A model generated the notes under the pieces. That model was not told the origin of the DNA, did not search any database, and worked only from the letters and a program-made list of their open reading frames with translations. DNA of 64,000 nucleotides, from NCBI RefSeq assembly GCF_002086695.1, contig NZ_MVIH01000001.1, positions 372,001 through 436,000 of the forward strand. Direction: 5' to 3'. Positions 35,180 to 44,641 of the stretch are shown here, piece after piece. The position numbers and the translations under genes are program-made. Every line of letters begins with the position of its first letter. The first letter of the stretch is position 1. Source of the DNA: Mycolicibacterium rhodesiae (lineage in GTDB: Bacteria > Actinomycetota > Actinomycetes > Mycobacteriales > Mycobacteriaceae).

Positions 35180-35205
35180 GCGGGCGGCGCTGCAACGCCG
35201 CCCGC
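35180..35205 (-). terminator. Perfect GC-rich hairpin between the DeoR gene and the permease
   Basis: GCGGGCGGCG (35180-35189) and its complement (35196-35205) with a 6-nt loop. On the minus strand no U run follows, so this would be a tail-less mycobacterial-type terminator or attenuator between regulator and operon. Confidence 0.45.
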
Positions 35206-35225
35206 ACCCATGTGGGGGGAGCGAT

Positions 35226-36017
35226 TCAGGCAGTGGCTGCGGCCGGTGGCCGCGCTGACAAGACCACACCTCCCGTCTCGTCGAATGCTGCCGCGACAGC
35301 CGCGTCGGTGCTTTGGTCGGTGATCAGTCCGTTGACCGCGCTGAGCGCACACACGCGGTGCGGCGCGACCTGGCCGAGCTTGGACGAGTCGGCCAGGATG
35401 TAGCTCCGGGCGCTGTTGGCGATGATGGTGCGCCGGACGTCGATCTCGTCGAGATGGAAATCGGTGAGCCCCGAGCGGGCGTCGACCCCGCCGGACCCGA
35501 TCAGGGCGATATCGGGATAGATATCCGCGAAAAAGGCTTTGGTGTGCGCGTTCGAGCAGGCCAGGTCGCCGGGTCGGACGCGACCGCCGGACAGCAGCAC
35601 CTCGATGCCGGGGCGGTCGGCCAATTCGACGGCCACCGGCAGTGACGGCGTCACGATCGTGCCGGTGAATCCGCGCGGGATCGCCCGGGCGACGGCGACC
35701 GCCGTCGTGCCGATGTCCAGCACCACCGTTTGGCCGTTCTCCATCAGTCCCACCGCGACTTTCGCGATCTGGGCCTTCGCCTGATGCCGGATCAGCGAAC
35801 GTTCGGTGAACGACGGTTCCATCGCTCGGCGCTGGTCGACCGCGGCGGCGCCGCCATGCACCCGGCGGATCACACCACGCTCTTCCAACAGTGCGAGATC
35901 GCGGCGCACGGTCTCCGCCGAGACACCCAGGCGGCGGACCAGTTCATCGGTGCTGACGGCCTGGCCGGAGCTGCTGACGGCCTCCACGATCGCTTCCTGG
36001 CGTGCGACGGGCAGCAT
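35226..36017 (-). CDS. DeoR-family transcriptional regulator
   Basis: 263 residues. An N-terminal DeoR-type HTH (MLPVARQEAIVEAVSSSGQ, then VSTDELVRRLGVSAETVRRDLALLEERGVIRRVHGG) joins a sugar-phosphate-binding DeoR C-terminal domain with LDIGTTAVAVARAI and IGSGGVDARSGLTDF. It senses a phosphorylated sugar or polyol, which agrees with the kinase downstream. The ATG at 36017 gives the standard family length. The tandem GATTTT repeat at 36029-36043 lies 12 nt upstream and may be its autoregulatory site. Confidence 0.83.
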   Translation of the reverse strand: MLPVARQEAIVEAVSSSGQAVSTDELVRRLGVSAETVRRDLALLEERGVIRRVHGGAAAVDQRRAMEPSFTERSLIRHQAKAQIAKVAVGLMENGQTVVLDIGTTAVAVARAIPRGFTGTIVTPSLPVAVELADRPGIEVLLSGGRVRPGDLACSNAHTKAFFADIYPDIALIGSGGVDARSGLTDFHLDEIDVRRTIIANSARSYILADSSKLGQVAPHRVCALSAVNGLITDQSTDAAVAAAFDETGGVVLSARPPAAATA

Positions 36018-36028
36018 CTCAGCTGACC

Positions 36029-36043
36029 GATTTTGTGGATTTT
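36029..36043. promoter_or_regulatory. Tandem GATTTT repeat upstream of the DeoR gene
   Basis: GATTTT-GTG-GATTTT, a 9-nt period AT-rich repeat immediately before the regulator start, in otherwise GC-rich DNA. DeoR proteins often bind short repeated sites; this is a candidate only. Confidence 0.3.
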
Positions 36044-36110
36044 TGACCGCACATGACTGCAAGTGTGGAGTGTTGTGTGCGTCACGTCAAGCCGAGCTGC
36101 CACTGACGAC

Positions 36111-36172
36111 CGCGAGCAGACACAAAGGGTCCGCGACACGCCGGTTTTCGGAGGTGTTTGTGTCTGCTCGCG
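36111..36172. terminator. Perfect 16-bp inverted repeat downstream of mtr
   Basis: CGCGAGCAGACACAAA (36111-36126) and its exact complement (36157-36172) with a 30-nt spacer, just past the mycothione reductase stop. The arms share GAGCAGACA with the repeat at 29468. It may terminate mtr transcription on the minus strand. Confidence 0.5.
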
Positions 36173-36188
36173 AGAGAAAGGTGAGCCG

Positions 36189-37601
36189 TCAGTGCCGGCG
36201 CGACGGCGGCCAGGGCGGCTCGCCGCACAACGCCAGCAGCGCATTCTCGATCACTTCGGGCAGGGCCGGGTGAATCCAGTACTGGCCACGGGCCATCTCC
36301 TGGCCGGGCAGCCCGAAACTCATCGCCTGGATGAGCGGCTGGATCAACGAAGAGGCCTGGTACCCCATGATGTGGGCGCCCAGGATCTTGCCGCTGTCCT
36401 GCTCGACGATGAGCTTCGCGAACCCCGTGCTGTCCTCCATCGCCCAGCCGTACGCCACGTCGGAGTAGTCCTGCACCTTGACGTTGATCTTGTATCCGGC
36501 TGCACGGGCTTCGTTTTCGGTCAGCCCGACGCAGGCGATCTGGGGGTCGGTGAACACCGCCGACGGTACGAAGCGGTGATCGGAGTACATCAGCGCGTCG
36601 GTGTCGTCCCAGTCCTGCAGCAGGTTGTGCCGCACCACCCGGGCCTCGTGGTTGGCGACGTGCTTGAGCTGATAGTGCGACGACACATCACCGAGCGCGA
36701 AAATGCCGCGCGCCGTTGTGCGTTGGTAGTCGTCGACCGCGACCAGACCGTTCTCGTCGAGCTTCACCCCGGCCAGGTGCAGGTCCATCAGATCGCCGTT
36801 CGGCTTGCGGCCGGTGGCCACCAGCACGGCGTCGGCGTGCAACTGCGATCCGTCGTCGAGTTCGACGACGGTCTGCGACCCGTCCATGTGCGCCCCGGTC
36901 ATATTGCGGTGACTGCGGATCTCCCACTTCTTACCGGCGATGTCGGTGTAGCGCTCGCAGATCGTGTCGTCGCAGTGCGACAGCATGGCAGCACCGCGGA
37001 TGACGATGGTCACCCGACTACCCAATGCCGAGAAGACGTGCGCGAATTCGGCCGCCACGAAGCCGCCGCCGATGATCACCAGATGTTCGGGGAGCTCGGG
37101 GATGCGCATGATCGTGTCGCTGGTGTGGACGTCGACGCCGCACCCGGCGATCGCGTCGGGCACCATCGCCCGGGCGCCGGCGGCGATCACCACCTGCGAG
37201 GCGGTGAACTCGTCACCGGCATCGGTCCGCAGCCGGTAGTCGTCACCGTCGCGGCCGGTGAATCGGGTGTGGCTGTCGTAGACCGTCACGTTCGGCGAGG
37301 AGCGCCGATAGTTCTCCCCGCCGGCCGCCAAGGGATCGATCCGGCCGAACACCCGCGAGACGATGTCGGTCCAGCGCACGCCGTCGATGTGGGCGTCGAC
37401 GCCGAATCGGGCGGCGTCGCGCACGGTCTGGGCGACCTCGGCGGCGTAGACGAACATCTTGGTGGGGATGCACCCGACATTCAGGCAGGTGCCGCCGAAC
37501 ACGCCCTGCTCGCAGATCGCGATCTTCTTGTCGCTGAACCGCTCGTCGAGGATCGTATTGCCCGAACCGGTCCCGATGATCGCAATGTCGAAGTGTTGCA
37601 A
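36189..37601 (-). CDS. mtr: Mycothione reductase
   Basis: 470 residues. It reduces mycothiol disulfide with NADPH, keeping the actinobacterial thiol buffer reduced. It is a flavoprotein disulfide reductase: FAD motif IIGTGSGNTI, redox pair GGTCLNVGC (Cys39 and Cys44), NADPH motif VIIGGGFVAAEFAHVFSALG, GDVSSHYQLKHVANHEA, and a C-terminal WIHPALPEVIENALL giving the His-Glu pair supplied to the other subunit. It is very similar to M. tuberculosis Mtr, with a short extra C-terminal tail (CGEPPWPPSRRH). The TTG start at 37601 follows AAGGGGAT. It lies 10 nt after the hydrolase gene, the same neighbour as in M. tuberculosis. Confidence 0.92.
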   Translation of the reverse strand: MQHFDIAIIGTGSGNTILDERFSDKKIAICEQGVFGGTCLNVGCIPTKMFVYAAEVAQTVRDAARFGVDAHIDGVRWTDIVSRVFGRIDPLAAGGENYRRSSPNVTVYDSHTRFTGRDGDDYRLRTDAGDEFTASQVVIAAGARAMVPDAIAGCGVDVHTSDTIMRIPELPEHLVIIGGGFVAAEFAHVFSALGSRVTIVIRGAAMLSHCDDTICERYTDIAGKKWEIRSHRNMTGAHMDGSQTVVELDDGSQLHADAVLVATGRKPNGDLMDLHLAGVKLDENGLVAVDDYQRTTARGIFALGDVSSHYQLKHVANHEARVVRHNLLQDWDDTDALMYSDHRFVPSAVFTDPQIACVGLTENEARAAGYKINVKVQDYSDVAYGWAMEDSTGFAKLIVEQDSGKILGAHIMGYQASSLIQPLIQAMSFGLPGQEMARGQYWIHPALPEVIENALLALCGEPPWPPSRRH

Positions 37602-37611
37602 CGAAATCCCC

Positions 37612-38634
37612 TTAACCCCGACCGGCGGCCGATGAGGCCGCCGCCAGATGCGCACGATAGAAATGGAGCCAGTTCGACAGCTCGTCGTAGGCGTCGGCGC
37701 GCGGCTCGGCCAACGACAGGAACACGTCATGCTTGGCGTCGCGGATCGGCACCACCGTCGTGCGGTTACCGATACACCCCGCCCAGCGCGCGATCTGCGC
37801 GACGTCGAGCACCGCATCACCCCGCTGCATAGCTGCCGCGTCCGCGCTCTCGGTGACGCTGTGATCAGAACGCAGGATCAGGTTCGGCACGCCGACGTCC
37901 AGACCGCGGTGCAACGTGGCGTGACCCCGGCGGATCGCGTGGATCCAGCCGAACGTCACCGGGAAGCCCCCCAGCGGTTTCCACTCCAGGTTGTAGTCGA
38001 ACTCACCGTGGTAGTCGCGGTGCAGTGTCAACCCGTAGCCGCCCTTGCTGGTGCCGCGCACCACCCGCGTCTTCCGAACCCGCGACATCGCGCCGATCGC
38101 CGTCGACGTCAGCCGCGTGCGCAGGATCGCGGGCCCGTGCAGATCCAACCACGGGCTGTTGAGCACGAGGCCGCCGATGGACAGCGCCGCGGTCGCGAAG
38201 CGCCGACGCACCCGGTCGAGCCACAACGACACGATCAGCCCGCCGGCCGAGTGGCCGTACACCAGGATCGTCGTGCCGGGATTCTCGGTGGCGATCACCG
38301 CCACCGCCCGCTCGAGCTCACGGTCGTAGCGGGCCAGGTCGGTGGTGAAGTGCGGGGTCTGGCCGTCCCGCCAGGACCGCCCGCATTTGTGTTGGTCGAG
38401 GGCGTAAAACCGGAATCCGGCCCCGGTGAAGTGGTCGGCGAGGTCGGTGTTGAAGAAGTAGTCGGTGAATCCGTGTACCGCAAGCACGGTGTGTGCGGCC
38501 GGCTCGCCATCCGCCCGGCGCACCAGAGTGGCGAACAGATCGCCTTCACCGTCGGGGTCCGGCCCCAACGCCATCGTGGCCTGTTGGTAGCCGGAAAGGA
38601 CGTCGTCAACCCATTCGGCCTGCCGTGGCGTCAC
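37612..38634 (-). CDS. Alpha/beta hydrolase, lysophospholipase/monoacylglycerol lipase type
   Basis: 340 residues, homologue of Rv2854 by text and position. It has nucleophile elbow VYGHSAGGLIV (Ser near residue 128), an oxyanion region AVHGFTDYF near residue 53, and C-terminal acid and base in the SDHS and DAKHDVFLS segments. It lacks a signal peptide. Members cleave mono- or lysolipids. It starts at GTG 38634 and is followed closely by mtr, so the two form one unit. Confidence 0.82.
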   Translation of the reverse strand: MTPRQAEWVDDVLSGYQQATMALGPDPDGEGDLFATLVRRADGEPAAHTVLAVHGFTDYFFNTDLADHFTGAGFRFYALDQHKCGRSWRDGQTPHFTTDLARYDRELERAVAVIATENPGTTILVYGHSAGGLIVSLWLDRVRRRFATAALSIGGLVLNSPWLDLHGPAILRTRLTSTAIGAMSRVRKTRVVRGTSKGGYGLTLHRDYHGEFDYNLEWKPLGGFPVTFGWIHAIRRGHATLHRGLDVGVPNLILRSDHSVTESADAAAMQRGDAVLDVAQIARWAGCIGNRTTVVPIRDAKHDVFLSLAEPRADAYDELSNWLHFYRAHLAAASSAAGRG

Positions 38635-38756
38635 AGCCCCTACCCTAGCTGTGAGCCATGCGGGGTGTGGTGCTGGCGACTCTCGCGAATAAGTCGGTGT
38701 CGGGCGGGATAACCTGACTGTCTATACAGCTGTCACAAGTAAAGGACGACGATCCG

Positions 38757-40328
38757 GTGTCAGATACCACCAAGACCGATGTCGTACTGGTCGGCGCGGG
38801 AATCATGAGCGCGACGCTGGGCGCCCTGCTGCGGCTGGTCCAGCCGGACTGGTCGATCACGCTGGTCGAACGCCTGGACGCCGCCGCCGCCGAGAGCTCC
38901 GATCCGTGGAACAACGCGGGCACCGGGCACTCCGCACTGTGCGAACTGAACTACACGCCGGAGAAGGCCGACGGCACCATCGACATCGCCAAGGCCATCA
39001 CCGTCAACGAGCAGTTCCAGGTCACTCGCCAGTTCTGGAGCTACGCCCACGAGAACGGCATCCTGCCCGACGTCCGCAGCTTCCTGAACCCGATCCCGCA
39101 CGTCAGCTTCGTGCAGGGCGCCGAGCACGTCGACTACCTCCGCCGCCGCCGCGAGACCCTGGTGCGCAACCCGCTGTTCGCCACCATGGAGTTCATCGAC
39201 GACCGCGACGAGTTCAGCCGCAGGCTGCCGTTGATGGCCAAGGGCCGCGACTTCTCCGAGCCGGTCGGGCTGAACTGGACCCAGGACGGCACCGACGTGG
39301 ACTTCGGCTCGTTGACCCGTCAGCTGCTCTCCTTCGGCACCGAGCGGGGTATGAGCACCCTGTTCGGCCACGACGTCCTCGATCTGCACAAGGAGTCCGG
39401 CGGCGGTTGGACGGTCAAGATCCACAACCGGCGCACCGGGCAGAAGCGCAAGTTGTCGGCGAAGTTCGTGTTCGTCGGCGCGGGCGGTGGTGCGCTGCCG
39501 CTGCTGCAGAAGGCCGGCATTGCCGAGGCCAAGGGCTACGGCGGTTTCCCGGTCAGCGGCCAGTGGCTGCGCACCGGCAACGCCGAATTGGCGGCCGCGC
39601 ACCAGGCCAAGGTGTACGGCCTGCCCCCGCTGGGCGCTCCGCCGATGTCGGTGCCGCACTTGGACACCCGCGTGATCAACGGACGGTCCTGGTTGCTGTT
39701 CGGCCCGTTCGCCGGGTGGTCGCCGAAGTTCCTCAAGGAAGGCAAGGTCACCGACCTGCCGCTGTCGGTCAAGCCCAACAACCTCGCGTCGATGATCGGC
39801 GTTGGGCTCACCGAGATGGGCCTGCTGAAATACCTGATCGGGCAGCTGGCCCTCAGCGAGGCCGACCGGGTGGACAATCTCCGCGAATTCGCCCCCACCG
39901 CACGGGATTCCGACTGGGAGCTGGATATCGCCGGCCAGCGGGTGCAGGTCATCCGCCGCGACTCGAAGAAGCTCGGTGTCCTCGAGTTCGGCACCACGGT
40001 GCTGGCCGCGGCCGATGGCTCGATCGCAGGCCTGCTCGGTGCCTCCCCGGGCGCCTCCACCGCGGTACCGGCGATGATCGAGGTTCTCGAACGCTGCTTC
40101 GCCGACCGCTATCAGGGCTGGCTGCCCAAGCTCAAGGAGATGGTGCCCTCGCTGGGCGTCAAGCTCTCGGAGAATCCGGACCTGTTCGGCGAGGTGTGGG
40201 CGCACGGCACCAAGGTGCTCGGCCTGGAGAGCGGAACCCAGGCCGGCCGCGCCGCGCGGACCGCCGGTCCCGACAGCACGCCGGCCGCATCGGATTCCGG
40301 TGACCCGGAACCTGCGGGAGTGGTGTGA
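38757..40328 (+). CDS. mqo: Malate:quinone oxidoreductase
   Basis: 523 residues. An FAD-dependent peripheral membrane enzyme that oxidises malate to oxaloacetate and reduces menaquinone in the TCA cycle. It has FAD motif [37 protein letters not shown] typical of Mqo, and [18 protein letters not shown] later. The C-terminal 30 residues ([20 protein letters not shown]) are a low-complexity extension. The start is GTG 38757. It is divergent from the hydrolase/mtr pair and leads a run mqo-GNAT-chelatase linked by GTGA overlaps. Confidence 0.92.
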   Translation: MSDTTKTDVVLVGAGIMSATLGALLRLVQPDWSITLVERLDAAAAESSDPWNNAGTGHSALCELNYTPEKADGTIDIAKAITVNEQFQVTRQFWSYAHENGILPDVRSFLNPIPHVSFVQGAEHVDYLRRRRETLVRNPLFATMEFIDDRDEFSRRLPLMAKGRDFSEPVGLNWTQDGTDVDFGSLTRQLLSFGTERGMSTLFGHDVLDLHKESGGGWTVKIHNRRTGQKRKLSAKFVFVGAGGGALPLLQKAGIAEAKGYGGFPVSGQWLRTGNAELAAAHQAKVYGLPPLGAPPMSVPHLDTRVINGRSWLLFGPFAGWSPKFLKEGKVTDLPLSVKPNNLASMIGVGLTEMGLLKYLIGQLALSEADRVDNLREFAPTARDSDWELDIAGQRVQVIRRDSKKLGVLEFGTTVLAAADGSIAGLLGASPGASTAVPAMIEVLERCFADRYQGWLPKLKEMVPSLGVKLSENPDLFGEVWAHGTKVLGLESGTQAGRAARTAGPDSTPAASDSGDPEPAGVV

Positions 40329-40798
40329 CGGTCGCCTTGCGCCGGTCGTGGGCCAAGGACCTCGACGCGGCGACCCTCTATGAGCTGTTGAAGCTCCGGG
40401 TCGAGGTGTTCGTCGTCGAACAGGCTTGTCCCTACCCGGAACTCGACGGCCGCGACCTGCTGGCTGAGACCCGGCATTTCTGGCTGGAGCAACCCGACGG
40501 CACGGTGATCGCCACACTGCGGCTGATGGAAGAGCACGCCGGGGGCGAGAAGGCGTTTCGCATCGGCCGGGTGTGCACCCAGCGTGCGGCCCGCGGTCAA
40601 GGCCACACCACCCGGCTGATGCAGGCCGCACTGGCCGATGTCGGTGATCACGCCTGCCGGATCAACGCCCAGACCTACCTGGTCGACATGTATGCCAACC
40701 ACGGATTCGTGGTCGACGGCGCCGAATTCGTCGAGGACGGGATCCCGCACGTTCCGATGTTGCGCCCGGCTGCACCGATCTTGACCGAGAAGCCGTGA
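40325..40798 (+). CDS. GNAT-family acetyltransferase (ElaA-like)
   Basis: 157 residues, homologue of Rv2851c. ElaA-type [31 protein letters not shown] at the N-terminus, acetyl-CoA region [21 protein letters not shown], and [15 protein letters not shown] at the end. The acceptor is unknown. GTG overlaps the mqo TGA, and its own TGA overlaps the next GTG, so it is translated between mqo and the chelatase. Confidence 0.83.
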   Translation: MTVALRRSWAKDLDAATLYELLKLRVEVFVVEQACPYPELDGRDLLAETRHFWLEQPDGTVIATLRLMEEHAGGEKAFRIGRVCTQRAARGQGHTTRLMQAALADVGDHACRINAQTYLVDMYANHGFVVDGAEFVEDGIPHVPMLRPAAPILTEKP

Positions 40799-42618
40799 GC
40801 GCACCCGCTTTTCCGTTCAGCGCGATCGTCGGGCACGACCAGCTGCGCCTGGCCCTGATCCTGTGTTCGGTTCGGCCCGAGATCGGCGGGGTGCTGATCC
40901 GCGGCGAGAAGGGCACCGCCAAGTCGACGGCGGTGCGGGCGTTGGCCGCGATCCTGGCCGAGGTGGATCCCGGTGCCCGGCTCGTCGAGTTGCCGATCGG
41001 GGCGACGGAGGACCGGGTCGTCGGATCGCTGGACCTGCAGAAGGTGCTGCGCGACGGCGAGCACGCCTTCTCGCCGGGACTGCTGGCCCGCGCCCACGGC
41101 GGCGTCCTCTACGTCGACGAGGTCAACCTGCTGCACGACCACCTCGTCGACATCATGCTCGACGCCGCCGCGATGGGCCGGGTGCATATCGAACGCGACG
41201 GCATCTCGCACTCCCACGAGTCCCGGTTCGTGCTCATCGGAACCATGAATCCCGAAGAGGGCGAACTGCGTCCGCAACTCTTGGACCGGTTCGGGTTGAC
41301 CGTCGACGTGCACGCCTCCCGCGATGTCGCCGTGCGCAGCGAGGTGATCCGCCAGCGGCTGGCCTACGAGGCCGATCCCGCCGGATTTGCCGCCCTGCAC
41401 GCGGGCGCGGACAGCGAGCTGGCCGCCCGGATAGCGGCCGCCCGAGCCCGGGTGCCGGCGGTGGTGTTGCCCGATGCCGAACTGAACCGGATCGCGGCAC
41501 TGTGCGCGGCGTTCGACGTCGACGGTATGCGGGCCGACCTGGTGGTGGCCCGCACCGCGGTGGCGCACGCGGCCTGGCGCGGTGCTCAGGCGGTGACGAG
41601 TGAGGACATCCGGGTGGCCGCCGAACTGGCGTTGCCGCACCGCCGCCGCCGCGACCCGTTCGACGACCCGGGCCTGGACCCGGCGCAGCTCGACGAGGCG
41701 CTGGCCTCGACCGACCCTGAACCCGGCCCCGAGCCGGAACCTGAGCCCGATCCCCCCGGCGGTGGACAGCCAAGCGAGGGTTCCTCGCAACCGTCTGCAC
41801 CGCAGGGTAATTCGTCGTCTGCGCCCAAGCCGGCTGCGCCGCCCGCCGCGACGTTTCGGACCCGCGCGCTGACCGTGCCCGGCGTGGGGGAGGGCAACCC
41901 GGGCAGGCGCTCGCGGGCCCGCAACCGCTCCGGAGCCGTCATCACCGCGACCGATGCCCCCGGGCAGGGGCACGGCCTACACCTGTTCGCCACCGTGCTC
42001 ACCGCCGCGGGCAACCGCCGGCTGCGCCCGCAACCCGAGGACATCCGGCGCGCCATCCGGGTCGGACGCGAGGGCAACCTGGTGATCTTCGTCGTCGACG
42101 CCTCCGGGTCGATGGCCGCGCGGGACCGGATGTCGGCGGTATCGGGTGCGGCGCTGTCGCTGCTGCGGGACGCCTACCAACGCCGGGACAAGGTCGCGGT
42201 CATCACCTTCCGGCAGGACGGCGCACGAGAACTACTGCCCCCCACGGCGTCGGCGCACATCGCGTCGCGGCGGTTGACCCGGTTCGACACCGGTGGCACC
42301 ACGCCGTTGGCACAAGGCCTGCTGGCCGCGCGCGACGTCGTGGTCCGCGAACGAGTGCGCGACCGTACCCGGCGCCCGCTGGTGGTCGTCCTCACCGACG
42401 GCCGGGCCACTGGTGGGCCGGACCCGTTGGGCCGCAGCCGTTCCGCGGCCCGCCGGCTGGTCGCCGAGGGCGCGGCCGCGGTGGTCGTGGACTGCGAGAC
42501 GTCCTACGTCCGGCTGGGGTTGGCCGCTGATCTGGCCGAGCATCTGGAAGCCCCCCTGCTGCAACTGGAGCAGCTGCGCGCAGACTATCTGGCACAGGCC
42601 GTGCGCAGGGCCGCTTGA
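40795..42618 (+). CDS. Fused I-D subunit metal chelatase (Mg/cobalt chelatase family)
   Basis: 607 residues. Residues 1-300 are an AAA+ ChlI/BchI-type ATPase: [14 protein letters not shown] (Walker A), [10 protein letters not shown] (Walker B), and [20 protein letters not shown] (sensor). A Pro/Glu-rich linker with a [14 protein letters not shown] run (about 300-350) leads to a C-terminal von Willebrand A domain with MIDAS motif [12 protein letters not shown] and TDGRA. In mycobacteria such fused proteins (Rv2850c) sit with cobalamin genes and are thought to work with a CobN-type subunit to insert cobalt into the corrin ring; no CobN is in this window. It starts at GTG overlapping the GNAT stop. 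Confidence 0.85.
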   Translation: MSAPAFPFSAIVGHDQLRLALILCSVRPEIGGVLIRGEKGTAKSTAVRALAAILAEVDPGARLVELPIGATEDRVVGSLDLQKVLRDGEHAFSPGLLARAHGGVLYVDEVNLLHDHLVDIMLDAAAMGRVHIERDGISHSHESRFVLIGTMNPEEGELRPQLLDRFGLTVDVHASRDVAVRSEVIRQRLAYEADPAGFAALHAGADSELAARIAAARARVPAVVLPDAELNRIAALCAAFDVDGMRADLVVARTAVAHAAWRGAQAVTSEDIRVAAELALPHRRRRDPFDDPGLDPAQLDEALASTDPEPGPEPEPEPDPPGGGQPSEGSSQPSAPQGNSSSAPKPAAPPAATFRTRALTVPGVGEGNPGRRSRARNRSGAVITATDAPGQGHGLHLFATVLTAAGNRRLRPQPEDIRRAIRVGREGNLVIFVVDASGSMAARDRMSAVSGAALSLLRDAYQRRDKVAVITFRQDGARELLPPTASAHIASRRLTRFDTGGTTPLAQGLLAARDVVVRERVRDRTRRPLVVVLTDGRATGGPDPLGRSRSAARRLVAEGAAAVVVDCETSYVRLGLAADLAEHLEAPLLQLEQLRADYLAQAVRRAA

Positions 42619-42650
42619 AGCAGCGTTAGCGTTCGGAAAGGTTCACGTCC

Positions 42651-43265
42651 ATGCCGCAGGGTCAGCCGCTCACCGTGCCGAACGACGGGCTGACCACCCG
42701 GGCCCGCCGCAACACCCCGGTGCTGGCTGTGCACACCGGCCCGGGCAAGGGCAAATCCACCGCGGCCTTCGGAATGGCGTTGCGCGCGTGGAACGCCGGG
42801 ATGAGCGTGGCGGTCTTCCAGTTCGTCAAGAGTGCCAAATGGAAGGTCGGTGAGGAGTCGGCGTTCGCCGCGCTCGGCAAGCTGCACGACGAGCAGGGGA
42901 TCGGCGGTGCGGTGGAATGGCACAAGATGGGCTCGGGCTGGTCCTGGAGCCGCAAGTCCGGTTCGGACGACGATCACGCCGGGGCCGCCGCCGAAGGCTG
43001 GACCGAAATCGCCGGGCGCCTCGCCGAACAACGCCACGACTTCTACGTCCTCGACGAGTTCACCTACCCGCTCAAATGGGGCTGGATCGACGTCGACGAG
43101 GTGGTCGACGTGCTGGTGAACCGGCCGGGCGGTCAGCACGTCGTGATCACCGGTCGTGATGCGCCGCAACGCCTTCTCGACGCCGCCGACCTGGTCACCG
43201 AGATGGCCAAACTCAAACACCCGATGGACGCCGGCCGCAAGGGTCAGCGCGGGATCGAGTGGTGA
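42651..43265 (+). CDS. cobO: Cob(I)yrinic acid a,c-diamide adenosyltransferase
   Basis: 204 residues. It transfers the adenosyl group of ATP to the corrinoid cobalt. CobA/CobO type P-loop: VHTGPGKGKSTAAFGMALRAWNAG at residue 27 onward, then FYVLDEFTYPLKWGWID and VITGRDAP. GGAAAGG lies upstream of the ATG. It follows the chelatase by 32 nt and runs into cobB with overlapping stop/start. Confidence 0.92.
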   Translation: MPQGQPLTVPNDGLTTRARRNTPVLAVHTGPGKGKSTAAFGMALRAWNAGMSVAVFQFVKSAKWKVGEESAFAALGKLHDEQGIGGAVEWHKMGSGWSWSRKSGSDDDHAGAAAEGWTEIAGRLAEQRHDFYVLDEFTYPLKWGWIDVDEVVDVLVNRPGGQHVVITGRDAPQRLLDAADLVTEMAKLKHPMDAGRKGQRGIEW

Positions 43266-44641
43266 GCATGACCAGCATCCCCGGCGTGGTGATCGGCGCG
43301 CCCGCATCGGGAAGCGGAAAGACCACCATTGCAACGGGTTTGATCGGCGCACTGCGGGCTGCCGGTCGGCGGGTCGCTCCGTTCAAAGTCGGGCCGGATT
43401 TCATCGACCCCGGCTACCACGGCCTGGCCGCAGGCCGACCGGGCCGCAACCTCGACCCGGTTCTGGTGCCCGAGGAGCTGATCGGCCCGCTGTACCGGCA
43501 CGGCAGCCGCGACGCCGACATCGCCGTGATCGAAGGTGTGATGGGCCTTTTCGACGGGCGCATCGACGAGCACCCGGTCACACCCGCGCGCGGCTCCACC
43601 GCCCACGTCGCCGAACTGCTCGGCGCCCCCGTCGTCCTGGTGGTCGACGCCCGCGGCCAGTCGCAGAGCATCGGCGCTGTGCTGCAAGGCTTCTCGACGT
43701 TTCATTCCGGGGTGCGCATCGTCGGGGTGATTCTCAACCGGGTCGGGACCAACCGCCACGAACAGGTGTTGCGTCAAGCATGCGAGGCGGTCGGGGTGCC
43801 GGTGCTTGGGGCGATCCCGCGCCATGACGAATTGGCGGTGCCGTCACGGCATCTGGGGTTGATCACCGCCGTCGAACACGGTGAACAGGCCCGCGCCGCG
43901 GTCGCCGCGATGACCGAACTCGTGGCCCGCCACGTCGATCTTCCCGCCGTCATCGCGCTCGGTGCCTCACGAGTGTCGGCGCCGGCGTGGGCACCCGAGG
44001 ACGTGGTCGGGGAGCCGATGGCCGGACTGCCCGTGGTGGCGATGGCTGCGGGCAAGGCCTTCAGCTTCGGTTACGCCGAACACCGCGAGCTGCTGCGGGC
44101 TGCCGGGGCGCAGGTCGTCGAGTTCGATCCGCTGACCGACACCCTGCCGGCGCGGACCGCGGCACTGATCCTGCCGGGCGGCTTCCCCGAACAGCATCTG
44201 GCCGACCTGTCGGCCAACACCGAATTGCGTGCCCAGATCCGCGAAGTCGCCCGCCACGCCCCTGTGCAGGCCGAATGCGGCGGCCTTGCCTACCTGATGG
44301 ACGATCTGGACGGCCACCCGATGTGCGGGGTGCTGGCCGGCTCTGCCAGGTTCACCCCGAGGCTGACACTCGGCTACCGCGAGGCCGTCGCGGTGTGTGA
44401 TTCCTCGCTGCACCCCGCGGGCCAACGGGTCGTCGGACACGAATTCCACCGCACCACAGCGGAATTCACTCAATCGCCGGAGCCGGCCTGGGCGTTCCGG
44501 CAACATGAGGGCCGGCCTGTGCGGGAGGGCGCCGTCCACGCCGGGGTGCACGCGTCGTATCTGCACACCCACCCGGTCGCTCAACCGCACTCGATCGCTC
44601 GATTTGTCGGGCACGCAACCTTGACTAGGCTGCCCCGGTGA
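43262..44641 (+). CDS. cobB: Cobyrinic acid a,c-diamide synthase
   Basis: 459 residues. ATP- and glutamine-dependent amidation of the a and c carboxylates of (hydrogeno)byrinic acid. The N-terminal ATPase domain has APASGSGKTTIATGLIGALR and KVGPDFIDPGYH; the C-terminal glutamine amidotransferase domain has ECGGLAYLMDDLDG with the nucleophile Cys and GHEFHRTT near the end. Possible starts are GTG 43259, GTG 43262 and ATG 43268; 43262 makes a GTGA overlap with the cobO stop and is used here. Its own stop overlaps cysG. Confidence 0.9.
   Translation: MSMTSIPGVVIGAPASGSGKTTIATGLIGALRAAGRRVAPFKVGPDFIDPGYHGLAAGRPGRNLDPVLVPEELIGPLYRHGSRDADIAVIEGVMGLFDGRIDEHPVTPARGSTAHVAELLGAPVVLVVDARGQSQSIGAVLQGFSTFHSGVRIVGVILNRVGTNRHEQVLRQACEAVGVPVLGAIPRHDELAVPSRHLGLITAVEHGEQARAAVAAMTELVARHVDLPAVIALGASRVSAPAWAPEDVVGEPMAGLPVVAMAAGKAFSFGYAEHRELLRAAGAQVVEFDPLTDTLPARTAALILPGGFPEQHLADLSANTELRAQIREVARHAPVQAECGGLAYLMDDLDGHPMCGVLAGSARFTPRLTLGYREAVAVCDSSLHPAGQRVVGHEFHRTTAEFTQSPEPAWAFRQHEGRPVREGAVHAGVHASYLHTHPVAQPHSIARFVGHATLTRLPR
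44626..44631 (+). promoter_or_regulatory. Possible internal leaderless -10 of cysG (TAGGCT)
   Basis: TAGGCT ends 6 nt before the cysG GTG, inside the end of cobB. It would allow cysG and perhaps efpA to be transcribed apart from the cob operon. Confidence 0.3.

Noticed and set aside
38711..38740. CTGT-CTAT-ACAG motif before mqo as an operator
   Set aside because: Arms of 4 bp are expected by chance; no second copy or matching regulator.
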